A stretch of DNA of 64,000 bases. Source: Methanoperedens sp049303315. GTDB taxonomy: Archaea > Halobacteriota > Methanosarcinia > Methanosarcinales > Methanoperedenaceae. Positions 1 to 8,991 of this stretch are shown one piece after another. How positions within the stretch are numbered: the stretch's first letter is position 1; the number at the start of each line of letters is the position of its first letter. The notes under the pieces are model-generated. The model did no database searches. It was given only the letters and a program-made list of their open reading frames with translations, and had not been told where the DNA came from. The DNA lies in contig JBAQMZ010000054.1 in NCBI GenBank assembly GCA_049303315.1, forward strand, positions 62,001 to 126,000. Direction: 5' to 3'. A program made the translations under genes and the position numbers.

Positions 1-668
1 TAATACGAATCGTAGAAAGCAAACTCGAATCAACTATGATATTTAATGGGCCCTTCATGGCATTTAAACAGGAAGTTCTGGAAGCTCCACCTCAGGATTC
101 GGTTGCTGATGACACTGAGATGGCATTTCAGGTTATAAAAAAAGGGTATCGTACTTTGTATGTTCCCGAAGCCCTGTTTTATGAGAATATTCCATTATCA
201 GATGAATCAAGGATTAAACAGAAAGAAAGGCGGGCGCAGGGATTGGTTCAATCATTCTGGAGACATCGCGACCTTCTCTTCAATAAAAAATACGGCAAAT
301 TCGCAAGTATAATCTTCCCGGCAGAATTCGCTGTTCATGTAGTCCTTCCGTTTGCGATATTTTTTTCGCTAATTGTGGTTGCAGCCTCTTTTTTTATTGA
401 TTTCACGTACACATTGATTATTACAGGCGTGTTTTGCGCTTTTATGGCAATTTATGCGGTTCCTGTGTATTCAGCCATTGGAAAATCAATTAGTTCTTCA
501 AATAAAACTAAAAGCTCATCTATAAATAATGTAATTATTACATTCCAATCATTCATGCAGCTTCAGTTTGCATTGTTTACAGGGGCATTGAAATTGATGC
601 TTTTTGGCACCGCTCATAAATGGGAGCAGATTTCAGATGCACGCCAAAAAATAAAGGTGCCTGATTGA
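1..668 (+). CDS. Family 2 glycosyltransferase, C-terminal part (5' end outside window)
   Basis: The reading frame is open from the first bases of the window, so only the C-terminal part (about 220 residues) is visible. It shows the end of a GT-A catalytic domain: GPFMAFK, an acidic DDTEM motif of the type that supplies the catalytic base, and an arginine-rich stretch (RRAQGLVQSFWRH) that resembles the QxxRW acceptor/processivity motif. Two hydrophobic membrane segments follow, and a third hydrophobic stretch lies near the C terminus. This layout fits membrane-embedded processive GT2 enzymes that make cell-surface polysaccharides. The sugar substrate cannot be read from the sequence. Confidence 0.8.
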   Translation, partial: IRIVESKLESTMIFNGPFMAFKQEVLEAPPQDSVADDTEMAFQVIKKGYRTLYVPEALFYENIPLSDESRIKQKERRAQGLVQSFWRHRDLLFNKKYGKFASIIFPAEFAVHVVLPFAIFFSLIVVAASFFIDFTYTLIITGVFCAFMAIYAVPVYSAIGKSISSSNKTKSSSINNVIITFQSFMQLQFALFTGALKLMLFGTAHKWEQISDARQKIKVPD

Positions 669-709
669 ATTTTTTTGATTAACACAACCCCCAACTCTAC
701 CTGTTAATT

Positions 710-1936
710 TCATTGCAATTTTACAAGTTTTCTTGTATGTTCTGCCACATCCTCAGGATTTATCCTGAGCCTTGCCACACCGCTATCCATAGCAGCCTTC
801 GCCACGGCAGAAGCAACGGACGGGGCAACCCTTGAATCAAAAATAGTCGGTATAATATTATCTTCCGAGGGTTCAGGCACAAGCGAGGCTAACATATTTG
901 CCGCTGCCAGTTTCATTTCCTCATTGATATCCTTCGCCCTTACGTCCAGCGCGCCCCTGAATACGCCCGGAAAACCAAGAGCGTTGTTTATCTGGTTTAT
1001 GCAGTCCGAACGCCCTGTCCCGACAATGCGCGCCCCGGCATGTTTTGCTTTTTCGGGCATGATTTCAGGTATCGGGTTTGCAAGCGGGAAAACAATCGCG
1101 TCATCTGCCATCGAACGCACCATATCTTCAGAAACTATACCGGCTACTGACAGACCAATGAAAACATCGGCTCCTTTCATGGCATCGGCAAGAGACCCGG
1201 ATATTCGATTTTTATTGGTAAGCTTTGCAAGCTCTTCTTTAGCAGGGTTCAATCCGGCTCTGCCTTTATAAATTATGCCTGTGGAATCGCATACAATAAT
1301 ATCCTTCACCCCTTCGTTTATTAATAGCATGGCGCTTGCAGTGCCTGCCGCTCCAGCCCCGCTTATGACCACTTTTATCTTGCCGAACTTCTTCCCGACA
1401 ATCTTCAGGGCATTAATCAACGCAGCAAGCATTACGAGCGCAGCCCCATGCTGGTCATCATGAAACACAGGAATATCAAGCAATTTTTTTAAGCGTGTCT
1501 CTATTTCAAAACACCTCGGCGCGCCAATATCCTCAAGATTGATACCACCGAAAACAGGCGCAATGTTCTTTACGATATTGATTATCTCCTCGGTATCCTT
1601 TGTATCAAGACAGATGGGAAATGCGTCCACACCCGCAAAGACCTTAAAAAGCATGGCTTTTCCCTCCATTACAGGCATTGCAGCCAATGCTCCGAGGTCG
1701 CCCAATCCGAGCACGGATGAGCCGTCACTCACCACGGCTACAAAGTTTGCTTTTCCGGTATAGCGGTAAACATCCTCGCTGTTTTTATGAATCCGAAGAC
1801 ACGGCTCTGCAACCCCCGGCGTATATGCAAGGCTCATATCTTCTTTTGTTTTTATTTTGACTTTGCTTTTCAGGGCTATTTTCCCATGATTGAACTCATG
1901 AAACCGAAGCGCCTTTTCGTATATTGTATCTTTCAT
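710..1936 (-). CDS. Malic enzyme (oxaloacetate-decarboxylating malate dehydrogenase)
   Basis: Oxidatively decarboxylates malate to pyruvate with NAD(P)+. The 408 residues match the short malic enzyme form without a phosphotransacetylase domain. Catalytic Tyr38 lies in AYTPGVAEPC and Lys93 in PVMEGKAM. Metal-binding acidic residues are E135-D136 and the DDQHGAA motif at 160-166. The Rossmann nucleotide motif GAGAAG is at about 193-198. It is convergent with the upstream glycosyltransferase and codirectional with the DUF166 gene 6 bp upstream, so the two may be cotranscribed. Its likely role is to link C4 acids to pyruvate. Cofactor preference is not readable. Confidence 0.95.
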   Translation of the reverse strand: MKDTIYEKALRFHEFNHGKIALKSKVKIKTKEDMSLAYTPGVAEPCLRIHKNSEDVYRYTGKANFVAVVSDGSSVLGLGDLGALAAMPVMEGKAMLFKVFAGVDAFPICLDTKDTEEIINIVKNIAPVFGGINLEDIGAPRCFEIETRLKKLLDIPVFHDDQHGAALVMLAALINALKIVGKKFGKIKVVISGAGAAGTASAMLLINEGVKDIIVCDSTGIIYKGRAGLNPAKEELAKLTNKNRISGSLADAMKGADVFIGLSVAGIVSEDMVRSMADDAIVFPLANPIPEIMPEKAKHAGARIVGTGRSDCINQINNALGFPGVFRGALDVRAKDINEEMKLAAANMLASLVPEPSEDNIIPTIFDSRVAPSVASAVAKAAMDSGVARLRINPEDVAEHTRKLVKLQ

Positions 1937-1942
1937 CCATTC

Positions 1943-2608
1943 TCACTCCTCTTGTGCCATTTCCACTGCTTTTTTATGTAACTCCCCTGCCTTATGTATT
2001 CCGCCTTTGACACCCCTAACGGCTCTGCACGGGTACTGCTGCACGAGCAGCCCCGCTTTAGCAGGCGCATCTTTTATGCCCGCTCCCACAAGCCCATTCG
2101 CCATGTGCCATGTGCTCCCGCAGGGCGCACCGCGGAGCACTTCCACCTTTGTTATCAGACCGTCTTTTGTGGTTATTTTGAGCTTCGGTTTTCCGAAGCA
2201 AGAGGCGAATTCGTCCACAACCCTGTTACCGCATTGTTCTATATCGCAGCAGATTTCATGTATTTCGATATGCATATTATATTTTTCAGAAATCTTTTGA
2301 AGTTCGGATAATCCGCCTGCCCTTGCCGCGCCGCCTGCGATAATTACAGCGCTGGCGCCATTCTCTCCTGCAAGGCGCACGATTTCGGGCGTGAGGTCGG
2401 GGTGGAGGATGTAGGCTATGATGAGGTCGCTTGAGAATATGCTTTTATCGAGGTTTAAAGCTGCCAGAAACTCTCCTGGCGCCTCTATAAAATCGGGAAG
2501 CAATTCGGAGATTTCCTGTGAAGAGACCCTGAATGTGGAGTTGGTCTTGATGTTTTCAATAAGGCGTTTGCCATATTTTCCTCTGGAGATTACCCCGATT
2601 GAGATCAT
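1943..2608 (-). CDS. DUF166 family protein
   Basis: A 221-residue protein matching the archaeal DUF166 family, which is sometimes mislabelled thymidylate synthase. The N-terminal half looks like a nucleotide-binding or flavodoxin-like alpha/beta fold. A cysteine-rich CCDIEQCG motif is central, and RGAPCGSTWHMANGL and QQYPCRA blocks lie near the C terminus. The conserved cysteines suggest metal or Fe-S binding, which is an inference. It lies 6 bp upstream of the malic enzyme gene on the same strand. The biochemical function of the family is not known to me. Confidence 0.8.
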   Translation of the reverse strand: MISIGVISRGKYGKRLIENIKTNSTFRVSSQEISELLPDFIEAPGEFLAALNLDKSIFSSDLIIAYILHPDLTPEIVRLAGENGASAVIIAGGAARAGGLSELQKISEKYNMHIEIHEICCDIEQCGNRVVDEFASCFGKPKLKITTKDGLITKVEVLRGAPCGSTWHMANGLVGAGIKDAPAKAGLLVQQYPCRAVRGVKGGIHKAGELHKKAVEMAQEE

Positions 2609-2693
2609 TGATTGATAAATTGTCGCTTTAGTATTTTGGTCTTGCGGAATTTAATCAAAACATTCTTATCTTTTTACACTGTAAAAGAAAGTG

Positions 2694-3893
2694 ATGAGCA
2701 CTCAAATAATCCAGTCATCAAACTCCCTCGAAGGCAAAACCATCGTCCTCGGAATCACAGGCAGCATCGCAGCCGTCCGGTGCGTCGAGCTTGCCCGGGA
2801 ACTCAGGAGACATGGCGCAAGCGTTCATGCCGTGATGACAGAGGCGGCGCAGAAAATCATTCATCCTGAAGCCATGCACTACGCCACAGGCAATCCGGTG
2901 ATTACAGAAATTACAGGCGGTGTGGAGCATGTTGAATTCTGCGGTATCGGGGGCAATGCCTCTCTTTTGCTGATTGCGCCGTGCACTGCGAACACCATCG
3001 GGAAAATCGCGCACGGCATCGATGATACTCCGGTCACCACCTTTGCGACAACGGCTTTTGGTTCAGGCATTCCGATAATGATAGTCCCCGCGATGCACGA
3101 GTCCATGTATGACCACCCGATAGTGATAGAGAACACGGGAAAACTCGTTGAACTGGGAGTTGAGTTCGTAAATCCTATATTGGAAGAAGGCGCGGCGAAG
3201 ATAGCCTCAAATGAAGAAATCGTACTGCGGGCTGAGAGGGCGCTTGGCAGGAAAACTCTTGCAGGCAAAAGCATATTGATTACGGGCGGAGCAACAGCCG
3301 AAGCCATTGACCCCATCAGGATATTAACCAACCGCGCCTCGGGAAAGACAGGAATCGAGCTTGCGCTTGAGGCTTTCAGGAGAGGAGCGGATGTCACACT
3401 TGTTCACAGCGGCTGCATCGGGATTCAGGGTATTTGCGAGTTCAGCGTGGAGAGCGCACAGGATATGACCGATACGGTGATTGAAGAATTGGGCAAAGGA
3501 TACGACCTGCTCATCAGTGCGGCTGCGATTTCTGATTTCACGGTTAAGCCTTCCAAAAACAAGATAAAATCAGACAGGGATGTAACCCTGTCTCTGAAAC
3601 CAGCGCCTAAACTCATCAAAGAGGTGCGCTCAAAATATCCTGGACTAAAAATCATCGGCTTTAAAGCAGAAACCGGGGTAACGGAAGATGAGCTAATAGG
3701 GAGGGCGCGCAAGTCGATGGAATCGTCCAGGCTCAGCATGGTTGTGGCGAACGATGTATCTTCAGGCGGCATGGGCACGGATACAAATGAGGTTTATCTT
3801 ATCGATGACGGGATTAAAAAAGTCAGCGGAACCAAACATGAGATAGCGAAAGAGATAATGAATAAAGTCGAAGCAATTCTTGAGGTTAGATGA
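2694..3893 (+). CDS. coaBC: CoaBC: phosphopantothenoylcysteine decarboxylase / phosphopantothenate-cysteine ligase
   Basis: Bifunctional coenzyme A synthesis enzyme: the ligase joins 4'-phosphopantothenate and cysteine, and the decarboxylase yields 4'-phosphopantetheine. The N-terminal flavoprotein CoaC domain has GITGSIAAV and the VPAMHESMYDHP substrate-clamp motif. The C-terminal CoaB domain has ITGGATAEAIDPIRILTNR followed by SGKTG, then a lysine-rich KPSKNKIKS segment. About 399 residues is normal length. A GTG lies directly before the chosen ATG (GTG ATG AGC), so the start could be 3 bp earlier. It is divergent from the DUF166 gene, with an 82-bp spacer that must hold both promoters. Confidence 0.95.
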   Translation: MSTQIIQSSNSLEGKTIVLGITGSIAAVRCVELARELRRHGASVHAVMTEAAQKIIHPEAMHYATGNPVITEITGGVEHVEFCGIGGNASLLLIAPCTANTIGKIAHGIDDTPVTTFATTAFGSGIPIMIVPAMHESMYDHPIVIENTGKLVELGVEFVNPILEEGAAKIASNEEIVLRAERALGRKTLAGKSILITGGATAEAIDPIRILTNRASGKTGIELALEAFRRGADVTLVHSGCIGIQGICEFSVESAQDMTDTVIEELGKGYDLLISAAAISDFTVKPSKNKIKSDRDVTLSLKPAPKLIKEVRSKYPGLKIIGFKAETGVTEDELIGRARKSMESSRLSMVVANDVSSGGMGTDTNEVYLIDDGIKKVSGTKHEIAKEIMNKVEAILEVR

Positions 3894-3913
3894 AAAGCTT
3901 TTTTATCCGAAAA

Positions 3914-4036
3914 ACGAAACCGCAGATAAAAGCGCCCAGAGTCACGCCTCTGGAGGGCGTGTCCACGCATGGCGCAGCCATGCGTGTGCGCGGAGTCGAG
4001 AACCCGCAGGGTTTCGGCAATGATGAACGCAGATTT
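3914..4036. repeat. 123-bp hairpin-rich element, copy A (intergenic)
   Basis: Identical base for base to 63867-63989. It contains successive inverted repeats: CACGCC/GGCGTG around TCTGGAG, a perfect ACGCATGGC-gca-GCCATGCGT hairpin, and AACCC-gca-GGGTT. The ends carry similar words (cgcagataaa and cgcagattt), as if the hairpin core had been inserted into a short cgcagat repeat. Copy A starts 21 bp after the coaBC stop and ends 38 bp before the next start. It is open in one forward frame, but that frame is not treated as a gene here. Confidence 0.93.
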
Positions 4037-4073
4037 GCTAACTCGGATATACGTTTATCCTATGTGTGGCTTT

Positions 4074-4361
4074 ATGAAAATAATCACCATTGAACCGTGT
4101 TTTACGAAGGCGGATGAGGATTTATTCAGCGGCGAGGCTGAACTCGGAGCTATAAAAATAACGCCGCAGGCACTTCTGGAGCTTAAAAAGCACTTTGAAG
4201 GAGTGCAGGTGACGCCGGACAACGAGATGCTGATTCTTACGAATTCCCCTGTTGAGAAAATTATTGTTTTCGATACCGGGCGCGCAATAATCAGGCGCAT
4301 TGCAAGCAAGGAGCTTGCTGTAAGCAGGTTTGAGATGCTTGAGAAAGTGCTTGCTGGATGA
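4074..4361 (+). CDS. Small conserved-looking protein of unknown function, upstream of HIT gene
   Basis: A 95-residue protein that I do not recognise. It has mixed alpha/beta character, no cysteines beyond one near the N terminus, no signal peptide and no membrane segment. The start is the ATG of MKIITIEP. An ATG 12 bp upstream is possible, while any earlier start would translate the palindromic repeat. It ends 3 bp before the HIT gene and is probably cotranscribed with it. An AT-rich atatacgttt at about 4047-4056, just after the repeat, could be its TATA element. Confidence 0.7.
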   Translation: MKIITIEPCFTKADEDLFSGEAELGAIKITPQALLELKKHFEGVQVTPDNEMLILTNSPVEKIIVFDTGRAIIRRIASKELAVSRFEMLEKVLAG

Positions 4362-4364
4362 AAT

Positions 4365-4697
4365 ATGGCAACCGACTGCATCTTCTGCAAAATCATTAAG
4401 GGTGAAGCGCCCGCAAATTTCGTTTATAAAGATGAGGATATGGTGGTATTCCACAACATCAAGCCCTCGGCGCCCGTCCATGTGCTGATAGTGCCGGTTG
4501 AGCATATCGAAAGCGTCAATGCGCTGGAAGAGAAGCACAGCGCCATCATCTCAAAAATGATGCTAAAAGCAAAGGAAATAGCGGAAATTCTTGGCATACG
4601 CGACAGCGGCTACAAGCTTGTAATAAACGTAGAGAGAGGCGGAGGGCAGGTAATATTCCACCTGCACATACATCTTATTGGCGGGTGGGGAAGATAG
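4365..4697 (+). CDS. HIT family (histidine triad) nucleotide hydrolase/transferase
   Basis: A 110-residue HIT protein of the HINT branch, which typically hydrolyses nucleoside phosphoramidates such as AMP-lysine. It begins with the family CIFCKIIKGE signature, including a CxxC, and ends with the histidine triad FHLHIHLIGGW, whose middle His would be nucleophilic. FHNIKPSAPVHVLIVP is the usual central strand region. Length is typical. It follows the small unknown gene with a 3-bp gap. Confidence 0.95.
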   Translation: MATDCIFCKIIKGEAPANFVYKDEDMVVFHNIKPSAPVHVLIVPVEHIESVNALEEKHSAIISKMMLKAKEIAEILGIRDSGYKLVINVERGGGQVIFHLHIHLIGGWGR

Positions 4698-4716
4698 CGG
4701 CGGCACTTTTCAGACT

Positions 4717-4773
4717 GGATTAACAGGATGGACAGGATAGATTTTAATCATGTAAATCCTGTTATCCTGTCCA
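4717..4773. repeat. Dispersed inverted repeat of the ggacaggat / atcctgtcc type
   Basis: GGACAGGAT (4730-4738) and its perfect complement ATCCTGTCC (4764-4772) bracket an AT-rich spacer, with further partial copies (ggattaacaggat, aaatcctgtt) on either side. From general knowledge, similar words are scattered through intergenic regions of methanogen-related genomes. It lies between the HIT gene stop and thrS. It could act as a transcript-end hairpin, but no clear T-run follows the right arm. Confidence 0.7.
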
Positions 4774-4835
4774 GATAACTAAAAACCGACAAAACTTTAA
4801 GCTTAATTGCGGTGTAGATGCGAGAAAGTGATACC

Positions 4836-6743
4836 ATGCAGATACTACTCATTCATTCAGATTACATCGAATACGAGACTAAAAAAAGCACGCCTGTCGC
4901 TGAAAAAATAGACGACAACCTCAAAAAGGGGAGGATGGAAGAAGCCCTCACGGTTTTTGTGGCAGTTGAGAAAAATGATGAAGACAACATCGAATACGCA
5001 GCGAAGCAGACCGCAGAGGAAATAAGAAAAGTCACAGAGCAGGTAAAGACAAACCGCGTGATGCTGTACCCGTATGCCCATCTAAGCTCAAGCCTCTCAT
5101 CCCCCAAGATAGCGATTGAAATACTGAAAAAACTTGAAGAATTGCTAAAAGAGGCTTCATTCGAAGTGAAGCGCGCACCTTTTGGCTGGTACAAATCGTT
5201 TACCATCAAATGCAAGGGACACCCGCTCTCTGAGCTTTCAAGAACCATAAGGTCAGGCGGAGTGGAAAAATGCGTCACTGTAATAACCGAAAAGGAGAAA
5301 GAGGAAGTAGTTTCGGAAGCATTGAAATCCGAGGCAAAAGCCGTCTCTTACTGGCACATATTAACCCCGGATGGTGAATTGCAAAAACCCGAGGATTTTG
5401 ATTTTACAGGGCATGATAATCTTAAGAAATTCGTGAATTACGAGATTCACAAGAGCCGCGCAGTGGATAAAATACCCCCGCATGTCGAGCTCATGAGGAG
5501 GCTTGAGCTTGCGGATTACGAACCCGGTTCCGACTCCGGGAATATGCGTTTTTACCCGAAAGGGCGGCTTATGAAGAGCCTTATTGAGACCTATGTGCTG
5601 GATGAAACCGCAAAAAAGGGAGCGATGGAAGTCGAGACTCCGATAATGTATGACATGAACCACCCCACGCTGAAGAAATACCTTGACCGCTTCCCGGCGC
5701 GGCAATATTCCATAGAGGCAGACAAGAAGCAGCTTTTCCTGCGCTTTGCGGCATGTTTCGGACAGTTCCTCATGAACCACGACATGACCATATCATACAG
5801 GAACCTGCCGCTTCGGATGGTGGAACTCACCCGTTACAGCTTCAGGAAAGAGCAAAGCGGCGAGCTTGTGGGACTGCGGCGGCTTCGCGCGTTCACGATG
5901 CCGGACATGCATTCCCTGTGCAGGGACATGGACGAGGCGGTGGCGCAGTTCAACGACCAGTATAATATGTGCATTAACGTACTGTCAAAAATCGGCCTGG
6001 ATTTGAACGATTACGAAGTGGCAATCCGCTTCACGCGTGATTTCTATGAGGAGAATAAGGATTTCATAGTGGGGCTTGTCAAGACCGTCAATAAGCCTGT
6101 TTTGATAGAACTATGGGACCAGAGGTTTTTCTATTTCGTGTTGAAATTCGAGTTCAATTATGTGGATGCGCTGGACAAAGCCAGCGCTTTATCAACCGTG
6201 CAGATAGATGTTGAGAATGCGGAGAGATACGGCATTAAGTACATCGATTCAACAGGCGCTGAAAAAAGACCCACTATCCTCCACTGCTCACCCAGCGGCG
6301 CCATCGAGAGGTGCATATATGCCCTGCTTGAAAAAGCGCACATGAACTCGGAGAAAGGCATCGTCCCCATGTTCCCGGTGTGGCTCTCACCCACGCAGGT
6401 GCGTATAATTCCCGTTGCGGAAAAACACATTGAATATGCTGAAAAAGTAGCCGGAGAGTTGAACTTCAGGGTGGATATCGATGACCGCGAGGAGACTGTG
6501 GGCAAGAAGATACGCGATGCAGGGAAGGAATGGGTACCGTATGTAGCTGTCGTAGGGGACGAAGAGGTTGCAGGAGACAATCTTACAGTTACAGTGAGGA
6601 GCGAATCATCGCCCAATAAGCCTGCGAATATTAAAATGACAGTTGGGGAACTGAATGGAAGGATTTCTAATGAGGTTTCGGGTTTCCCGTTCAAGAGGCA
6701 TCCGCTTTCTGTGAAATTGTCGGCAAGGCCGAGGTTCGTATAA
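4836..6743 (+). CDS. thrS: Threonyl-tRNA synthetase, archaeal type
   Basis: Charges tRNA-Thr. The N-terminal ~140 residues (starting MQILLIHSDYIEYE) are the archaeal D-aminoacyl-tRNA-deacylase-like editing domain, which replaces the bacterial TGS/editing domains. The class II core follows: RFYPKGRLMKSL (motif 1 region), RKEQSGELVGLRRLRAFTMP (motif 2) and LHCSPSGAIERCIY (motif 3). The anticodon-binding domain begins near FPVWLSPTQVRIIP. The start at 4836 gives the family N terminus. An in-frame ATG at 4818 would add six residues not expected in the family. Confidence 0.97.
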   Translation: MQILLIHSDYIEYETKKSTPVAEKIDDNLKKGRMEEALTVFVAVEKNDEDNIEYAAKQTAEEIRKVTEQVKTNRVMLYPYAHLSSSLSSPKIAIEILKKLEELLKEASFEVKRAPFGWYKSFTIKCKGHPLSELSRTIRSGGVEKCVTVITEKEKEEVVSEALKSEAKAVSYWHILTPDGELQKPEDFDFTGHDNLKKFVNYEIHKSRAVDKIPPHVELMRRLELADYEPGSDSGNMRFYPKGRLMKSLIETYVLDETAKKGAMEVETPIMYDMNHPTLKKYLDRFPARQYSIEADKKQLFLRFAACFGQFLMNHDMTISYRNLPLRMVELTRYSFRKEQSGELVGLRRLRAFTMPDMHSLCRDMDEAVAQFNDQYNMCINVLSKIGLDLNDYEVAIRFTRDFYEENKDFIVGLVKTVNKPVLIELWDQRFFYFVLKFEFNYVDALDKASALSTVQIDVENAERYGIKYIDSTGAEKRPTILHCSPSGAIERCIYALLEKAHMNSEKGIVPMFPVWLSPTQVRIIPVAEKHIEYAEKVAGELNFRVDIDDREETVGKKIRDAGKEWVPYVAVVGDEEVAGDNLTVTVRSESSPNKPANIKMTVGELNGRISNEVSGFPFKRHPLSVKLSARPRFV

Positions 6744-6814
6744 TCATGGAGCAAGTAGTCTTTTAATAGTCTCTTAAACGACCCCACGCAGCCCTTTTTT
6801 GCAGCAGTATATTC

Positions 6815-7456
6815 TCAGTAAGCTTCTCCCCGATTTATTTTTCCGGCGATTTTATATGCATCATAAATGTTCCATATGTAAACCAGAATCCACAATAAAA
6901 ATAGAAAGGCTGCGTCTGAAGAATTTGGATTTGAACCTGCAGCAAATCCGAAAATGAAAAACATCAGAATACTAAGCACTAAAATTCCCACACCTCTTGC
7001 CGCTTTACCACAATACATTTGACCCAATCCCGGAATAAAAAAGCTCAGCACGACTGCAAGAGCAACACTTTTTTTCTCTGGTATTGTTGAAATTCTGCTG
7101 ATGGGCGGCTCTGAAACCCTTACACCGCATTTAGGACAAATCTCTGCCTTTTCATCTATCAAAGCTCCGCAATTAGAACAATATTTTGCGCCCTCTTTAA
7201 AAACCGGCTTTTCAGGCTCTTTTTCCGGATATTCGGCTATTGGTACTTCCCTCTCTTCGGCTTTAAGTCCGACATCCTGCAAAAGCTCTTTCTCTGCTAT
7301 CTGATTCTTAAGACTATCAGCCTCTGCTCTGTATTTTCCAGCCAACTCCTTATATTTAGCCTCGCTAAGCTCGCCCTGCGCAAGCCTTTCATCCAGTTTG
7401 TCAAGGAGCGAGTTGATTTTACTGAGCCTGTCCTTAAGTTCTTTTAGTTCGTTCAT
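6815..7456 (-). CDS. Membrane protein: coiled-coil module, zinc ribbon and TM2-like domain
   Basis: A 213-residue protein. It starts with a ~60-residue charged coiled-coil module (LSKINSLLDKLDERLAQGEL, then EAKYKEL) resembling SHOCT-like or bundling helices. A zinc ribbon follows (YCSNCGALIDEKAEICPKCG), then a TM2-like membrane region with FFIPGLGQMYCGK and a second hydrophobic hairpin ending IWNIYDAYKIAGKIN. The ATG is chosen because AGGTGAG lies just upstream; an in-frame GTG 9 bp earlier is part of that Shine-Dalgarno sequence. The N-terminal module is nearly the same as the C-terminal module of the next gene upstream (7541-8884). Function unknown; cytosolic coil and ribbon with membrane anchor. 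Confidence 0.85.
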   Translation of the reverse strand: MNELKELKDRLSKINSLLDKLDERLAQGELSEAKYKELAGKYRAEADSLKNQIAEKELLQDVGLKAEEREVPIAEYPEKEPEKPVFKEGAKYCSNCGALIDEKAEICPKCGVRVSEPPISRISTIPEKKSVALAVVLSFFIPGLGQMYCGKAARGVGILVLSILMFFIFGFAAGSNPNSSDAAFLFLLWILVYIWNIYDAYKIAGKINRGEAY

Positions 7457-7540
7457 AATTCTCACCTGGGTGTGTTTTTCTATGAAGGAATGGTTATTGG
7501 TTTTGTCACTTCGCTCTTTTGTGCGACTATTGCTTCCTTA

Positions 7541-8884
7541 CTATTTTTTAAGTCCAACCTCATCCAGAAGCTCTTTTTCTGCTATCCGGTTCTTGAGACT
7601 ATCAGCCTCGGCTCTGTATTTTTCAGCTAACTCCTTATATTTAGCTTCTGTTATCTCACCCTGCGCAAGCCTCTCATCCAGTTTATCAAGAAACGCATTG
7701 ATTTTACTGAGCTTTTCTTTTAGCCCTTTTAATTCGTCAACAGCCACTTCGGGTTTTTGGGGAATAGTGGGGTATGAAACCGGTCTGGGTCTCATCGGCG
7801 TTGGCTCGAGAGCAGGCGTTGTGGTTTTCTTGCAATGGGGGCATTGGGTTAATTTTTCTAATTTTTCCTTCCCGCAATAACCACATAAAACAAGATTTCC
7901 TTTTGGCCGGGCTATAAGATATATCAGCAAGCCAAGTAAACCCAGGAAAAACGTTAAAATTCCCCACAGGGTTCCGCTTGTTCCCCGTTTATTAGCATCC
8001 CTGGCAACCCAGGCGACAATGGATATCCAGATAATAAATAATACCAATATAAAAATAAATCCAATAATGATTGGAGCAGTTGAACTTTCAGGTGTTGGCG
8101 TGTAGGTTGGCGTGTAGCTATAGGTAGGTCTGGGCTTCGTGAATGTTGGCATGGGCTTTGCCTCTACTGTAATTTGAAGCACCGTTTCGCCTGTAACCGA
8201 GCAAGTTTCTCCTGAGACGTATTTGCACCCCCATGTCCAGATTAGCTCATAGTATCCGGGTTTTTGATTCATGGGAGCCTTTATTGTATAGTACCTCGAA
8301 GTGGACTGACCCTTATCAACTATACCGAAATCTACGTGTCTCGGTGTGACCCATGATGCAGCCTCGCCAGAAGCATCAGCCCATGCATATGAGCTGCCGT
8401 AAGGTGCGCTAAATTCCAGATATTCACTTTGCTCTCCTCCCGGTGTTAAGGTAAGAGATATATATTTATTTGCGGCGGCTGTTGGCGTAGGTGCCGCCTT
8501 TACGGTAATTTGAAGCACCGTATCGCTTGTGACTGTACAGGTAGTTCCATCCGTATACCTGCAGCTAAATTTCCAGATCAACTCATAGTATCCGGGTTTT
8601 TGATTCTTGGGAACATTTATGGTATAGTCCCGTTCAATTCTATCTCCGGGATCTATCGTACCGAAATCTATGTGTCTTGGTATGACCCACAATGATGCGC
8701 TGCCGGAAGCGTCAGCCGCGGCAAATAAGGTTTTATATGCACCTGTAAAACTCGTCGTCCTGCTGAGTTCCTCTCCCGGTGTTACTGTAAGAGATACATA
8801 ATTATGCTCGATGGCCGGGGCTTCCGCTGTATTAACGAGGAAAATAAAAAAAACAATCAGAATAACATTTAGTCTACTGTTCAT
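7541..8884 (-). CDS. Secreted/anchored protein with two Ig-like repeats, TM segments, zinc ribbon and coiled coil
   Basis: 447 residues from the ATG after a GGTTGG stretch; an in-frame upstream start at 8926 would precede the signal peptide. Order: signal peptide; two ~100-residue beta-rich repeats, each with RH(I/V)DFG, QKPGYYELIW and a Cys pair (FSCRY...TCTVT; WGCKY...TCSVT), probably disulfides; a Pro/Thr linker; two membrane segments; a zinc ribbon (LCGYCGKEKLEKLTQCPHCKK); and a C-terminal coil (LSKINAFLDKLDERLAQGEI). The topology places the repeats outside and the ribbon and coil inside. It may sense or scaffold the envelope; the function is not recognised. Confidence 0.85.
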   Translation of the reverse strand: MNSRLNVILIVFFIFLVNTAEAPAIEHNYVSLTVTPGEELSRTTSFTGAYKTLFAAADASGSASLWVIPRHIDFGTIDPGDRIERDYTINVPKNQKPGYYELIWKFSCRYTDGTTCTVTSDTVLQITVKAAPTPTAAANKYISLTLTPGGEQSEYLEFSAPYGSSYAWADASGEAASWVTPRHVDFGIVDKGQSTSRYYTIKAPMNQKPGYYELIWTWGCKYVSGETCSVTGETVLQITVEAKPMPTFTKPRPTYSYTPTYTPTPESSTAPIIIGFIFILVLFIIWISIVAWVARDANKRGTSGTLWGILTFFLGLLGLLIYLIARPKGNLVLCGYCGKEKLEKLTQCPHCKKTTTPALEPTPMRPRPVSYPTIPQKPEVAVDELKGLKEKLSKINAFLDKLDERLAQGEITEAKYKELAEKYRAEADSLKNRIAEKELLDEVGLKK

Positions 8885-8991
8885 ATGACCAACCTGAATT
8901 GTGGTGTATGTGAGCTGGATAACCACCTTCTGTTAACAGAGCTTGAGATTGTGGACAACCGGGTTTCATCATTTTATCATCCACTTATAAC

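Noticed and set aside
3890..4093. 67-codon frame running through the intergenic copy of the 123-bp repeat
   Set aside because: It mostly translates the repeat itself and is not followed by a protein-like continuation; its end lies inside the start of the 4074 gene.
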